Below, in pieces: positions 11,565 through 22,715 of a stretch of DNA of 64,000 nt (the stretch's first letter is position 1; the number at the start of each line of letters is the position of its first letter). A program made the translations under genes and the position numbers. Origin of the DNA: Prosopocoilus inquinatus (Eukaryota; Arthropoda; Insecta; Coleoptera; Lucanidae); NCBI GenBank assembly GCA_036172665.1, contig CM069872.1:20873001-20937000 (forward strand), written 5' to 3'. The notes below the pieces were generated by a model. That model was not told the origin of the DNA. It saw only the letters and a list, made by a program, of their open reading frames with translations, and searched no databases.

Positions 11565-11910
11565 TTACACCAAACTATACCCTTCCAAGTACTGGTTAAA
11601 ATATATCATGTTCCAATACCTAGATCGTTTATCTTGTAGAGGCTGTGGCAATTTAGTTCTGAGATCTTCAAAAGGTACAGAACATATTTCGTTTGTTTCC
11701 TTAAATCGATATGAAGGAAAGTGCCTTTTATAAAACTGCACTTCATATCCTGTTAAAAATTTCTCTGTGATCTTGGCTATAAAGTGCCTGCTATCTTGTA
11801 ATTTTTTTCTATGGACTTTTATGATAGCATAGTCTCCAAGATTCAATTTTTTAACATCATCTTCATTATTTTCACCAGGGTCTGCAAATATTTCGTCATC
11901 ATCACTACTG
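11565..11910 (-). pseudogene. pogo element 1 transposase C-terminal piece
   Basis: Reading from the insertion point, an acidic segment (SSDDDEIF) is followed by NLGDYAIIKV and about 90 residues ending at 11565. It continues the tail of the transposase at 22716-24389, which ends in SSESED, and rejoining at the shared TCTT restores frame. LGDYAIIKV...FIAKI resembles the small barrel-like tail seen in many insect Tigger proteins; this is a family comparison from memory. Confidence 0.75.
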
Positions 11911-12279
11911 TCTTTAGCAATAAATACAGTTTAGTTTCAGCCTTCGAACTGTGTTCTTCGGTTCGCGCGGTGTTTGTCCCGTACATTGCGTGCTGTTGAT
12001 TTATTATATTTCAATATTTATAACAAGAGAAAACGTGAGCTGCTTGTAAACTTGTGATTCATTCATACAAATATCATAAAAAACTGTTTTTCCTGTGCGT
12101 TTTTTGTGCACCTTAAATATTTTCGTGCGCGTGTCAAAGAGCATAGCCGACCCGGTTTTTGCTGAATGGAATTTTAATATTTTCTCAATTGAATATCAGT
12201 GATTAATTGTACCTGGCTTTCACGATTCATTTGTCTGAGTCGAATCTACACGAGGATTCACTTGCCTTAGACCGGGGGC

Positions 12280-13128
12280 ATGAATTGCGGAAAATGTAAT
12301 ACTCCACTTCCTAGGGATGGTGTTTTTGTCATATGTCAAGGCTGCTGCAATGGGCTGCATTTCAAATGCTCGTTAAAGCAGTCGACTTGGAAAGCAATGG
12401 ATCAAGCCAAAAAAGAAGCCTGGAGATGTATGAGCTGTAGACAATCAAAAACCGACAAACTGGATGTACTGGACTCCGAGGAAGAAGATTCTCCAGTTTT
12501 TTCTGTGCTGAAAGAGCTAAAAGCAATTGTACTAAATATCCAAAGTAATCAGGAAGATTTGAAGGCTCAGATAAAAATTTTTGAAAGTCAGATTGAAGTG
12601 CTAACCAATCAAGCGAAAATAAAAGATCATAAAATTGACGCCCTTCAGAAAAGAGTGACTGACTTAGAAAATCAAAACTACAAAACCAATTTAGAAATTT
12701 TCGGCGTAGAAGAATTGGAAGAGGAAAACGTAGAGGAAATAGCGTACGAAATAATCAAAAAACTTAAAACCAATTTAAATAAAGAGGAAATCGTTGAAGC
12801 TGCTAGAAACTCAAATAAAAACAAAAATAAAAAACCCCGTTCTGTTATTATAAAATTAGCAAACGAAAAAACTAAATCCAAAATTCTAAATAATAAAAAA
12901 ACTGTAAAAATAACAAACCAACAAATCTTTAAAAACAACAATACAGACTCCATATATGTTCATGAACAAATATCTGCATATCTCAAAAATTTACTTTGGC
13001 TAGCACGTACTAAAGCAAAATCCCAAAACTGGAAATTTGTATGGATAAAGGAGGGAAAAATTCTGGCAAGAAAACGGAGGACTCAAAAGTTCTTACTATC
13101 TACAGTGAAGAAGACCTCGAGTTGTTAG
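12280..13128 (+). CDS. LINE ORF1 protein with PHD-like finger
   Basis: An intact 282-residue frame. Residues 3-53 form a PHD-like zinc finger (CGKCNTPL...VICQGC...HFKCS...WRCMSC). Residues about 80-135 are a coiled coil, followed by a basic region of RRM-like character (IEIFGVEE-type strand near 140, then a Lys/Asn-rich loop) and a basic C-terminus. In CR1/L2-type LINEs this product binds the element RNA. It lies 97 bp upstream of ORF2. The ATG at 12280 is preceded by a stop-free but non-homologous leader. Confidence 0.8.
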   Translation: MNCGKCNTPLPRDGVFVICQGCCNGLHFKCSLKQSTWKAMDQAKKEAWRCMSCRQSKTDKLDVLDSEEEDSPVFSVLKELKAIVLNIQSNQEDLKAQIKIFESQIEVLTNQAKIKDHKIDALQKRVTDLENQNYKTNLEIFGVEELEEENVEEIAYEIIKKLKTNLNKEEIVEAARNSNKNKNKKPRSVIIKLANEKTKSKILNNKKTVKITNQQIFKNNNTDSIYVHEQISAYLKNLLWLARTKAKSQNWKFVWIKEGKILARKRRTQKFLLSTVKKTSSC

Positions 13129-13225
13129 TTTAATTTTACTGCAACTTCATTATTCAAGTAAGACACCGTTTCAATTTCTTAAATTCTTTATTTTCTGTCT
13201 CAAATCACGTATATTCTTCCTGACT

Positions 13226-16179
13226 ATGGCTATAAACACGAATTGGCTTCTTGAGGAAAATAATCAGTCAATTTTCAACGATATTGATTTGTTTGCACAA
13301 AGCACGCGAGCAAATTTCCCAAACAATTTAAACATCCTACATCTAAACATTAGATCGTTATTTGCACACTTTGAGGAATTCTACACATACATTCAAAATC
13401 ACCTAGAAAATCTGCAAATCATAATACTAAGCGAAATTAACATAAAACATGACACCTTATCTAACTGCTTAGACTTATTTAAGATTGAAGGATACAATAT
13501 GAACTTCAAATGTAGAACGGACAAAAAAGGAGGTGGCTTAATTATCTATACTAAAAATACACTAGAGTTAAAAATAATTGCTTTCAGCATTTCGAAGGGA
13601 TACTCTGTAATATATTACAAAATGATGAAACACTTCTGCATATATTGACTATTTACCGGCCTCCAAACTTATCTAGTGTCTCCTTTGTCAAGGAACTTGA
13701 GAATTTTCTCTCTGACCATGATTTCGAAAAATTCCTTATTATTGGTGACATCAATATAAATCTTCTGGATCAAAGGGAATCTCCTCAATATGAAGACTTG
13801 CTTGCCTCATTTGGTTTTGAAAAACAAATAAATGCCCCAACAAGATTACAAATCAAGAAGGATCAAGTTACTGCTACATGTTTAGACCATATCTTCATAA
13901 AAGGTTTCTTCGATCAATCAAAAGGAAGCATCATTGAATCTAATATCTCGGACCATTTTTGCATAATCTCCTCACTGAACGCAAATCTGCAGCCTAAGTT
14001 GCAAAAAAACGGACTATCAATGACCCCACAAGGAGGTCACAAACTGAAATATGAAAAATTTGTAAGTTTGTTACACAATTATTTAACTCCTCATGCTTAC
14101 GACGACAAAAGCACAGCGGAAGACATGTACAAATACATATGCATCTCATATCATTCAGCCATACGGAATTCTCAAGAGCAGGAAACCCATCCCAGGTCTT
14201 CTGTTGGAAAGATTAAAAAACCCTGGATAACCCATCACATATTGATTGAAATAAAGCATAGGGACCGACTGTATAAACTCTGGTCTAACAGTCCACCTGC
14301 AACTAAAACATTTTATAAAAACCTATACAAAGCTACTCGTAACAAGATTACAACAGAAATTCTTACGGCCAAGAAAATGTACTATCATGAACTTTTCATG
14401 AACCACAAAGGCGACATGAAGAAAACCTGGGCGAAAATTAATGAGGTGCTAGGAAGAAAAGAACAGGCAAGCGAAGACACCCAGATTATAAAATACATGC
14501 AACAGCCTCTGGAAACCATTGTATCAAATTTCGCTAATACCTTCTCGATACAAGCAAACACTATTACACATTCCTGTGACCTCAAACTGTCATCTAAGAG
14601 ATCTGTCCAAGACTCGTCGCCTCAATGAATGTACCTTCCGGATCCATCGATACAAGGAATTCGGAAGATCCTGCTACAAATGAATTCTAAAATATCCCCG
14701 GGCATGGACCAGATTCACGCAAAGCATTTAACCTCCTGCAATGATATATTAGCAGAGCCAATACTTAAATTAATAAAACTAATCTTACTCGAAAAGCATA
14801 TACCTAACGACTTGAAATTATCCATTGTCAGACCTGTATATAAGAAGGGTTGTCATTCTTCCTACGACAACTACCGCCCCATATCCATCCTCTCTGCAGT
14901 TGATAAAATACTGGAAAGATATATATGCGACAAAATCTTAGATTATCTAAACAGATTCAACATATTGATACCTCAGCAATATGGCTTTCAAAAATCAAAG
15001 GGCACCACAACTCTTCTACAGGATTTTGCTGACGAAATAAATTCTAAATTAAACATTAACACGCACGTCCTGCTGCTCTTCATAGACTTCAGCAAAGCAT
15101 TCGACAGCATAAATCACAATAAGCTGTTATACTGTCTGGAAAAAGTAGGGATTAGAGGACCAGTTCATGACTTGTTGGGAGACTATCTGAAAAATAGGAA
15201 ATTTCTTGTGAAAATATCAAACACATACAGCAGCTCTCACAACATAACACGAGGTGTCCCACAAGGCAGTATCCTAGGACCAATCTTATACCTGATCTAC
15301 GTTAACGACGTTACTAATAATTTTATAAACTGTAAATGCTATCTCTATGCGGACGATACAGTAATCTTATCAGCCCATAAAGATCTACATGAGGCTGTTC
15401 GGAATCTACAGAAGGAATTTAATGAATTTCAAAATTGGGCCCACGATAAGGAACTGGTGATAAATCCATCCAAAACCAAATTAATGTACGTGGCCTCACC
15501 TCATATGAAGATTCCACATAACATCAGGATACTCCTACATTCTTCCACATGCTTGCATAGATCAATTCAGGTCTGCGACTGCAAAAAAACAATAGACCTT
15601 GTAAACAATTTCATATACTTGGGTATAGTTTTAGACGATCGTTTCCTTTGGCAGAATCACATTGACTCTCTATGTAAAAAACTGCGTATACTTGCCATTC
15701 GATTCTACCACCTTAAGTACTTCATCCCTTTCTCAACGCTTCGTCTAATATATACTTCCTTAGTTGAGTCCCTCTTACGCTACGGGTTAACTATATGGGG
15801 GTGGGCATCGGACATGCACATCAACAGGATTCAATCCCTACAAACTCGATTTATTAAATGTTTGGTCCCACAAAATGTTAAGAAGATGGACCCATTCAAA
15901 TACAACGGTATCCTTACTGTAAAAAAACTGTTAGCGTACACAGTGATAACAAACTACTACTATACACCTAGACATAAAATACAAAGTGAAAGCACCTACT
16001 TCACAAGAGGATTAGAGGCTGGTGATCTATGTGTTCCTACCTCGTTCAACAAATATGGGGATCGCACTCTGGCAGTCACCACCCCAAAAACCTTAAACGC
16101 TCTACCTACGATGTTACGGAACTTACAATCCTATCGTGTCATGAAGCCTCGAGTGAAGGAGTGGTTGCTAAATATCTAG
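13226..16179 (+). pseudogene. LINE ORF2 endonuclease-reverse transcriptase
   Basis: The N-terminal AP-endonuclease domain is visible (ILHLNIRSL, ILSEINIKHD, then IIGDININLLD and SNISDHFCI). The reverse transcriptase follows, with SIVRPVYKKG, YRPISILS, LLFIDFSKAFDSINH, GVPQGSILGPILYLIYVND and the catalytic YADDTVIL. A C-terminal thumb region ends at 16179. Two lesions are seen: a frameshift near 13620-13645 within the endonuclease and an in-frame TGA at 14626-14628 before the RT fingers. Apart from these the domain order and length are complete. No RNase H domain is present, as in the CR1 group. Confidence 0.85.
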
Positions 16180-17360
16180 TGATGTGTAGTGTAAGATAAC
16201 GTTAATTTTTCTTTTACTGTTTACCTATATAATACTCCATGTTTGTTTACTTTCCGCAATGACATTATAATATTACTCCTAGACTGGCTGTGTCGTATGC
16301 TTTCGGCGCTACCGATTGATACCAACATTAAACAGAAATAGACATACACTTATTTTGGGTGAAAGACAAAGATGTCAAGAAGTTGATCACGTGATGTAGG
16401 GCAAGAAGCCAAGAGAACCTAATGCAAACCTACCGCAAATTCTATTAAAAAGATGTAATTGTATTACATGTATAGAAGATATCGTTTACAAAACATATTA
16501 TTTATAATAATGAATTTATTTATTTAAGTATACAGCAATAATTTCGAAATATACGCGTGAAAAAGCACTTTTAAATTAAATAAGTTCATTCAATTTTGCA
16601 ATTAACTTGAACTTACTGTACGTACCAACAAATGTCCATGAATGCAAAAGATTAAAATGTAAATATAATCACGTAATCAACTTGGTTACTTAGGGAGAAT
16701 ATAAAAAGTTGGTCAATTTACTATTTAAAAACCAGACTAATATTTATAATAAAAGAGCTGAATTATTCAATGTGAGAATCTTAGTCAAGATACCAATTGT
16801 AACACGCCATTAAATTTTAATAAATATTAATAAATGGTGCTACAAAATTATTACACTATTACTAACTGTTTTTATGTCGATTTGATCAGTGTAAGATACC
16901 TACATTATACAGATAACTTCCGAGATCTTGATTGGCTGCTTTCACTGTGTAGGCCAAAATAAGGAAGATGGAATAAAACAAATATTTGCCCATCACAGAA
17001 CCTTATACATATTTAGGGCAGAAAAAAACATTCAGGGAAAAATCTCATTCGACATGATACGAATGAGATGAAAAAACCCTGTACATTCATTTCAACATTA
17101 AATTATTAGATTTTATAGTGCAGCATAATAACAAACAATTTTCAGTAATCCTGGAGATTGATCACAGTTTTGATCACTTTAAAAATTCCTTTGCCGTTCA
17201 CTATTAAAAGAAACCGCAAACTGTACTGGTAAATAACAGCAACAACACTACGGCGACACTGCAATAAACTCATTCTAAGACGCAACACCACACGAGTTCA
17301 CTGTTACGTGCATAAACTGCTAAGCTTGCCATCTTCAGCACATAGACCGAGTGATTTACG

Positions 17361-20300
17361 TTATTGGTGTTTAAATAAAATAAGTTTACCTAGTTTATGA
17401 CGGATTCGTGTTTTAACTTCATTCATACTCATGTTTTTATGGTGAAGTCTAATTTTAAAATAATGTTCCAATATTAAATTGACTAATTGCAATAAATGAT
17501 GATTTAGTGGATCCTGATCCAAAATGTGATCACTCAAGTTTAAAAAAAGTGTATTTATATCAATATACTTTTTTGCTTCCAATTTCAGTTGTAATATAAC
17601 ATTCCCATGAAAGGTTAAACGTTTTCTAAAAACACTTTCTGCAATTTGGCAAATTCTTAAAATGTCTTTAGATGGTTTAATTAATCCACCACGATCTTTT
17701 CTACATACCAACTTTGAAACACTTTCATTTTGCTCTAACTGCAAGCAACATTGTTGGCACTGAACTTGCTTCTTCAGTTTTTTAACTATGAATCCACAAA
17801 TATATCCTATTACATCATTACAATATTCGGTAACTTCATTCATTTCCAAGTCGTCATAATTGAAATCATTTTCCAAAACCAAAGAATCTACGCTGTTATC
17901 TTTAAAGTTATTTTTCTTTGTTGCTGAGCTAACTTGGAGAATATAAGTATCATCTTGGGGTAAACAATTTGCAGCCGATGAGGCAGTAATTTCTGCATGA
18001 ATGAGTAAACGCTTGTAAGCAGCTTCAAATTGTACCGCAGTAGGATTATTATTAAATCCTCCCTTGGACCGTATTGCGCAAAAAAAAGTCTCTATGTGAT
18101 CTTGACTTAGTTTATAAGTTAGTAGATATGACAAGTAGTTTTTTTGTATAATATACTTTTCAACTATCGCTTGCACAGAATTCATATTTACTAACAGACC
18201 CAAGAAGCCCGTTTTGCGTTTACTATATACCATTTTCTCTCCATTGACATCTTTTAAATTTAAAATATACTGTCTGGTTTCTTGGAAAAAAGATCTAATG
18301 TAATTTATGTTTGTAACAGAAAGTGGTTTTTTGTACAAGTTCTTGCTCAATGAATTCCTAGTGTTTAGAATATCAAACAACTTATCAATGGTTCGACAAA
18401 AGAAACTTGTCGCAGATGAGTTCTCAAAGACTTTCAACTTGAGATCCATACGACAGTAATCTAAAGCATCGGCCACACTACTGCTGAACACTTGCACAGC
18501 TAACTTCACTTTCATTTTTTCGGCGTTGTAATTTAAGTGTTGTTGTCTAATTTTGGTGGCCAAATGTAATTCTTCTTTGTCTTGTAAATCTACCAAATCT
18601 TGAAAATATTGCCATTTTATAATTCCTCCATTGCCATCATAAATACAATTCCAATCGCCCAAAGCATTTCGGATAAGTTTAATTACATGGCAAGGATCCA
18701 ATATAATAAATACTTCATCCTGTGTGCTGGGATGTGGAAAATATGTTTTCATGGTGCAGCCAATTAAGTCACTACCCAAAAAGGGTGTCATAGCCAGATT
18801 TGCAGCTGCACCATCAAATGTTAGGGAAATTGTCTTAACTCCACATTTTTCTAACATTACTAAGCAACCTTTAACTAAATTAGCTCTTTCTTGAGCTGTA
18901 AGAGAGCTAATTAAAAAATATGCTATTGGAATCTTCCATCTACAATTTACCCCAACAACAAGAAAAACTATTACTTCTTTGGCTAAAGGTAAACTATCGC
19001 TGTCTACGGCAACTCCAAAATCTACATAACCAATGTTTCTTTGGCCATTCCACTGCACATACTGTCGTATTGCCATTTCATCCACTATTAACGAGCAAAC
19101 CAGTTCTTTTCCTTCCTTTTTCAATTCCTCTACTTTCATTTTTAAAGCATTTAGGGATTCAGAAGTATATCCTGGAGAACCATCTACTGTTGAGTACCAC
19201 TTTCTCAGAGTCCTTGGATGAGGCAAACAATTATTAAAACTTTTTCTTACATAACTATAAGCTGAACTTGAATAGAAATGTAGTGTTAGCGCAAAAGCAC
19301 GCAGCTCTGGTGGAAACTTCTTATCGGTAGTTTGTTTCAGCTGACGCAGCAAAAGTTGCTTTTGTGAGTTGGGTAAGCATTCCTGAAATGAAGAAAATTA
19401 ATTATAATAGCAGCAGGAACGCACTGCATCAATGAATTAACTTTCAATAAAAAGAAACTATTTGCTCTATGAAAAGTAATAATTACTTGATGAAAATTCA
19501 TATTTACAAAACATGCAAGTTTTTATAATTGTAACGTAACTAACCACTTTAAAATAAACAAAATGGCAAACCTGCAACATTAAATGGCAGTTAGACGATA
19601 TTCTGTTGCTGCCTTTTAAAAAAAGCACTAAATCGTTAAGAGATTTAACTGACTTTTGTAGTCTATAAACTTTGGTACGAAGGTATTTAATAGTTTTTTC
19701 CTGCTTATGTATTTTTTCAGTTGCCATCTGCCACATTTTCTTAAATTTCTTTGGATTTTCTATATCCTCTGGTGAGAAATCTCCAAGGTATACTGGCTGA
19801 GATCTTTTTCTAAAATATTTAAATTTACTTAGAAATGTAAGTTTACATACTCTTATTATATTTTGATTAACATTTCTGCATAAAAATGTGTATTCATATA
19901 CTGTTAATATCTGTTCTTACCTCTTTCTGGAATCAGTAACTTTCTCAGCTACACTTTCATTTGAAAAAGATGGTATAGTATGTGTTGCTAGTATACTTTT
20001 AGAGTTACTGTGATGATGATGAGTCTCACTATTTGTGCTGCAAACAAGAGCGTGATAAGTTTGTTCGTTATCGTCCATAAAATTTTAAACATATAAAATA
20101 GCGACATCTTACTATCGCTTTTTGACCTAACATTGCAGTAGGATAGACAAATTGAAGCGGGATTTGCTCCTAATGAGTCCCCCATGCAAGGCGGCCATGC
20201 TTGCTGTCAAAGCATAATGAAAGATTTTAGAAAAAATTTGTGCAAATCGTTTTTGATTGCAGTGAGAACCTCGAGCAGCCTCTGGACAGCTGTTTCAGCC

Positions 20301-21828
20301 CTGCTTGGGGCTTCTTCAGCAGAAACGTAGCTCGACATTCCCACTGCAGACCAAAAACGACTTGCCCAATTTATTCGCAAATGCGATGTAAGAATGATGA
20401 ACATATAAAATAGCGACATCTTACTATCGCTTTTTGACCTAACATTGCAGTAGGATAGACAAATTGAAGCGGGATTTGCTCCTAATGAGTCCCCCATGCA
20501 AGGCGGCCATGCTTGCAATGTTAGGTCAAAAAGCGATAGTAAGATGTCGCTATTTTATATGTTCATCATTCTTACATCGCATTTGCGAATAAATTGGGCA
20601 AGTCGTTTTTGGTCTGCAGTGGGAATGTCGAGCTACGTTTCTGCTGAAGAAGCCCCAAGCAGGGCTGAAACAGCTGTCCAGAGGCTGCTCGAGGTTCTCA
20701 CTGCAATCAAAAACGATTTGCACAAATTTTTTCTAAAATCTTTCATTATGCTTTGACAGCAAGCATGGCCGCCTTGCATGGGGGACTCATTAGGAGCAAA
20801 TCCCGCTTCAATTTGTCTATCCTACTGCAATGTTAGGTCAAAAAGCGATAGTAAGATGTCGCTATTTTATATGTTCATCATTCTTACATCGCATTTGCGA
20901 ATAAATTGGGCAAGTCGTTTTTGGTCTGCAGTGGGAATGTCGAGCTACGTTTCTGCTGAAGAAGCCCCAAGCAGGGCTGAAACAGCTGTCCAGAGGCTGC
21001 TCGAGGTTCTCACTGCAATCAAAAACGATTTGCACAAATTTTTTCTAAAACATAAAATTTTACTTACGTAATTTTCAAACTTAAATTTTCAGTGTCCTTA
21101 GGCGAACAGTCTCCTACATATACCCGTTGGAATTCTCTTCTAGAATATTTAATGCAATAAGTTTTCTTATAACATATGAACTAATATCTTCACTTAAAAA
21201 TTATAAATTATTTTCTGTTACCTGTTTCCTGAATCAGCTGCTACTACTTCTTTATCTGAAGGAATCAGTACATTACATGAAGTAGTAGGTATTTCAAAAG
21301 TATTTTCTTTCATTAGGTCACCATCACTACAATTACATAGAATTCAATTGTCATGCAATGAAACGTTTAATACACCAACCTTTCATTTAAAACTTCAGGT
21401 TTTCGCAGCCTTTCTGATCTTTTCTTACACTCCTTCCTGCTTAAATGCTGGAGAAAATTAAAAATTGAAGGAACTGCTCCTGATTTTACAGTTTTTTTCC
21501 CAAAATTTTGAGAAAAATCCTCGGGTAAAAAGTGCTCAGAACACAGTTTTGAAAAGTTTGATGGAGTAAAGTTTTGGCGTTTTGTAGCTATAACCCACTT
21601 TTTACGGATGGCTGGATCAGAAGGAAAACTAAAGCAAAAGTTCTGCATTAATTAAAATCTATTATTTATTGGAAACTTTGAAACTTATATTACTGTTAAT
21701 ACTCTTTCATGAGTCTAAGTTGATATAAAAAATTTATTTTTCAACTTATTTACTTACCCATGAAAAGAAATATTGCCGCCTTTTTTGGCACGATTGGTGC
21801 ATCCGTATGCTGAACAAGACACTACCAT
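17361..21828 (-). CDS. P-element transposase, THAP9-like, seven exons
   Basis: A THAP-domain transposase acting in the nucleus. Exons (transcript order): 21758-21828, 21380-21628, 21222-21326, 21068-21139, 19921-20037, 19572-19809, 17361-19382. All joins keep frame (phases 2,2,2,2,2,0), giving 957 residues, close to the length of vertebrate THAP9. The THAP finger is residues 1-90: C-x4-C in SCSAYGC, then FPSDPAIRKKW and LCSEHF. A basic coiled coil lies at about 215-265. The RNase H-like core has D385 (IVDEMAIRQ), D474 (TFDGAAAN), DPCHVIKLIRN of the insertion domain, and D712/E715 (QDHIETFFCAIRSKGG). Exons 3-4 and 5-6 look like a tandem duplication (VYVGDCSPKDTEN against VYLGDFSPEDIEN). No stop or frameshift was seen. 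Confidence 0.85.
20271..20335 (-). ncRNA. Hammerhead ribozyme in left arm
   Basis: This is the minus-strand copy of the 65-nt motif found at 20628-20692. The core CTGAAGA ... GAA, stem II AGCCC/GGGCT, helix III ACAG/CTGT and helix I TCTG/CAGA with outer TCGAGC/GCTCGA are all intact. Confidence 0.85.
20628..20692 (+). ncRNA. Hammerhead ribozyme, right arm unit 1
   Basis: Order along the strand: TCGAGC (outer helix I), TACGTT, TCTG (inner helix I), CTGAAGA (core), AGCCC, CAAGCA loop, GGGCT (stem II), GAA (core), ACAG, CTGT (helix III), C17 at 20678, CAGA (inner helix I), GGCT, GCTCGA (outer helix I). Cleavage is predicted after 20678. The 10.1-11.1 pair is A-U instead of the usual G-C, with both bases changed together. 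Helix III has no loop and is self-complementary, so efficient cleavage would probably need a dimer, as reported for retrozyme and Penelope-type hammerheads. Confidence 0.87.
20940..21004 (+). ncRNA. Hammerhead ribozyme, right arm unit 2
   Basis: Identical in core and helices to the copy exactly 312 bp upstream; predicted cleavage is after 20990. Two head-to-tail ribozymes would release a 312-nt monomer that could be circularised. Confidence 0.87.
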
Positions 21829-22522
21829 TTTTCACAAATCAGTTTGTTTATGTGAGTGTAAGTTTATTCAGAACACCTACAAGTACTGAGTACTTTAAAA
21901 GATACTTTCGTTTCGCTATTTACTGAATAAAACTACGAAATGAAAGAAAACTAATATCGGCTACACTAGACTTCTATAGGCAAATAGCATGTTTTGCCCT
22001 TCATCAGCTGATCGTCTCTACGCATCTCTCTCTTATTTGCGCGTCAATTCCTCTCTGTTTAGGCGCTGTCTAGGTAAGTTTATAAGGTCATTGACTTTCC
22101 GTCTTTACAATGTTGCCAACTGTCTTGGTGGCAAATATTTTGTATCTTGTCCTCGCTTTATTGCCAACAGACGATTTGCTGAGACTGAGTTCACTCAGTT
22201 CTTTAGTTTTATTGTCTTTTCTGGTTCTATTTCTGTCTGAAGGCATCATTAATTTTAGGTCTTTTTTAAGATTTACTTTAGGTTTATTTAGGTTTAATAC
22301 CTTTCATTTGGTTCTATTTTGTTTTTGCTTTCGTTTTCGGTTCTGATTATGTTCTTGACTTGCTTTTGTTTGTCTTTGACATGATTTAAGACTAATTTTG
22401 CATATGTTTTTGCTTTTTGTTTTTTATTTGTACTTTGATTTACGGCTGATTCTACACTTGCTACAGACAAGTCTCTGACTTTGTGGCTCTTACTTGTTCC
22501 CCATAATTATATACTTTATGCT

Positions 22523-22642
22523 TAAGTTCACGTTTATACACAACTCATGTTGTAAGTTCACATTTATATACAACTCATGTGGTAAATTTATGTTTATATA
22601 TAACCCATGTTGTAAATTTATGCTTAAGTTCACCTTTTATAT
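22523..22642 (+). repeat. 30-bp tandem repeats in LINE 3' UTR
   Basis: About four units start at 22523, 22553, 22583 and 22613. The pattern is TAAGTTCAC, then TTTATATACA, then ACTCATGT. They lie just upstream of the A-rich tail, where LINE reverse transcriptases often recognise their template; that role is inferred. Confidence 0.75.
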
Positions 22643-22715
22643 ACAATACTTTGTTTATTTTTGGGTATTTTTGGGTATTAAATAAATAAATAAAATAAAA
22701 AAAAAAAAAAATCTT

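Larger units (their letters stand above)
20088..21050. mobile_element. Fold-back retrozyme-like element, copy 2
   Basis: 963 bp, flanked by a perfect 12-bp duplication CATAAAATTTTA (20076-20087 and 21051-21062), inserted a few bases after the splice donor of P-element intron 4. The plus-strand right half (20517-21050) holds 1.7 tandem units of 312 bp; the left half (20088-20516) holds 1.4 units in inverted order. The arms are nearly identical over 400 bp, so the DNA or RNA would form a long hairpin. Each complete unit carries a hammerhead ribozyme, so there are three in all. The short open frames across it are repeats of one sequence, not genes. Confidence 0.85.
16390..22008 (-). mobile_element. 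P element (THAP9-like), apparently intact
   Basis: The element sits in the 3' UTR of the LINE and carries a complete seven-exon transposase gene (17361-21828). The proposed termini are GTGATGTAGGGCAAGAAGC at about 16391 and, inverted, CTGATGAAGGGCAAAACATGC ending near 22008. They share GATG(A/T)AGGGCAA, and TGATC lies next to both sides. These ends are tentative: the repeat is short and the 8-bp duplication expected of P elements is imperfect. The gene itself has no break. A hammerhead fold-back element lies in intron 4. Confidence 0.6.
11915..22711 (+). mobile_element. PHD-type LINE retrotransposon (CR1-like), split by P element
   Basis: A 4-bp duplication TCTT flanks the element (11911-11914, 22712-22715). 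The 5' end is at 11915. The 3' end is AATAAATAAATAAAATAAAA followed by a pure A run ending at 22711. ORF1 (12280-13128) and ORF2 (13226-16179) lie near the 5' end. The 3' UTR is interrupted by the P element and resumes near 22010 with 30-bp tandem repeats before the tail. Without the P element the LINE would be about 5.2 kb, a plausible full length. ORF2 has one frameshift and one stop. Confidence 0.82.

Noticed and set aside
12678..12953. 91-codon hydrophobic minus-strand frame suggesting a membrane protein
   Set aside because: It is the antisense of the Lys/Asn-rich part of LINE ORF1.
17040..17075. Hairpin CTCATTCG...CGAATGAG as a terminator or regulatory RNA
   Set aside because: It is an 8-bp stem with an 8-base loop in AT-rich 3' DNA of a eukaryotic element, with no supporting context.
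20207..21071. Four similar open frames of 86-103 codons across the fold-back element
   Set aside because: They are translations of the same repeat unit in both orientations, include the ribozyme, and have no protein motif.
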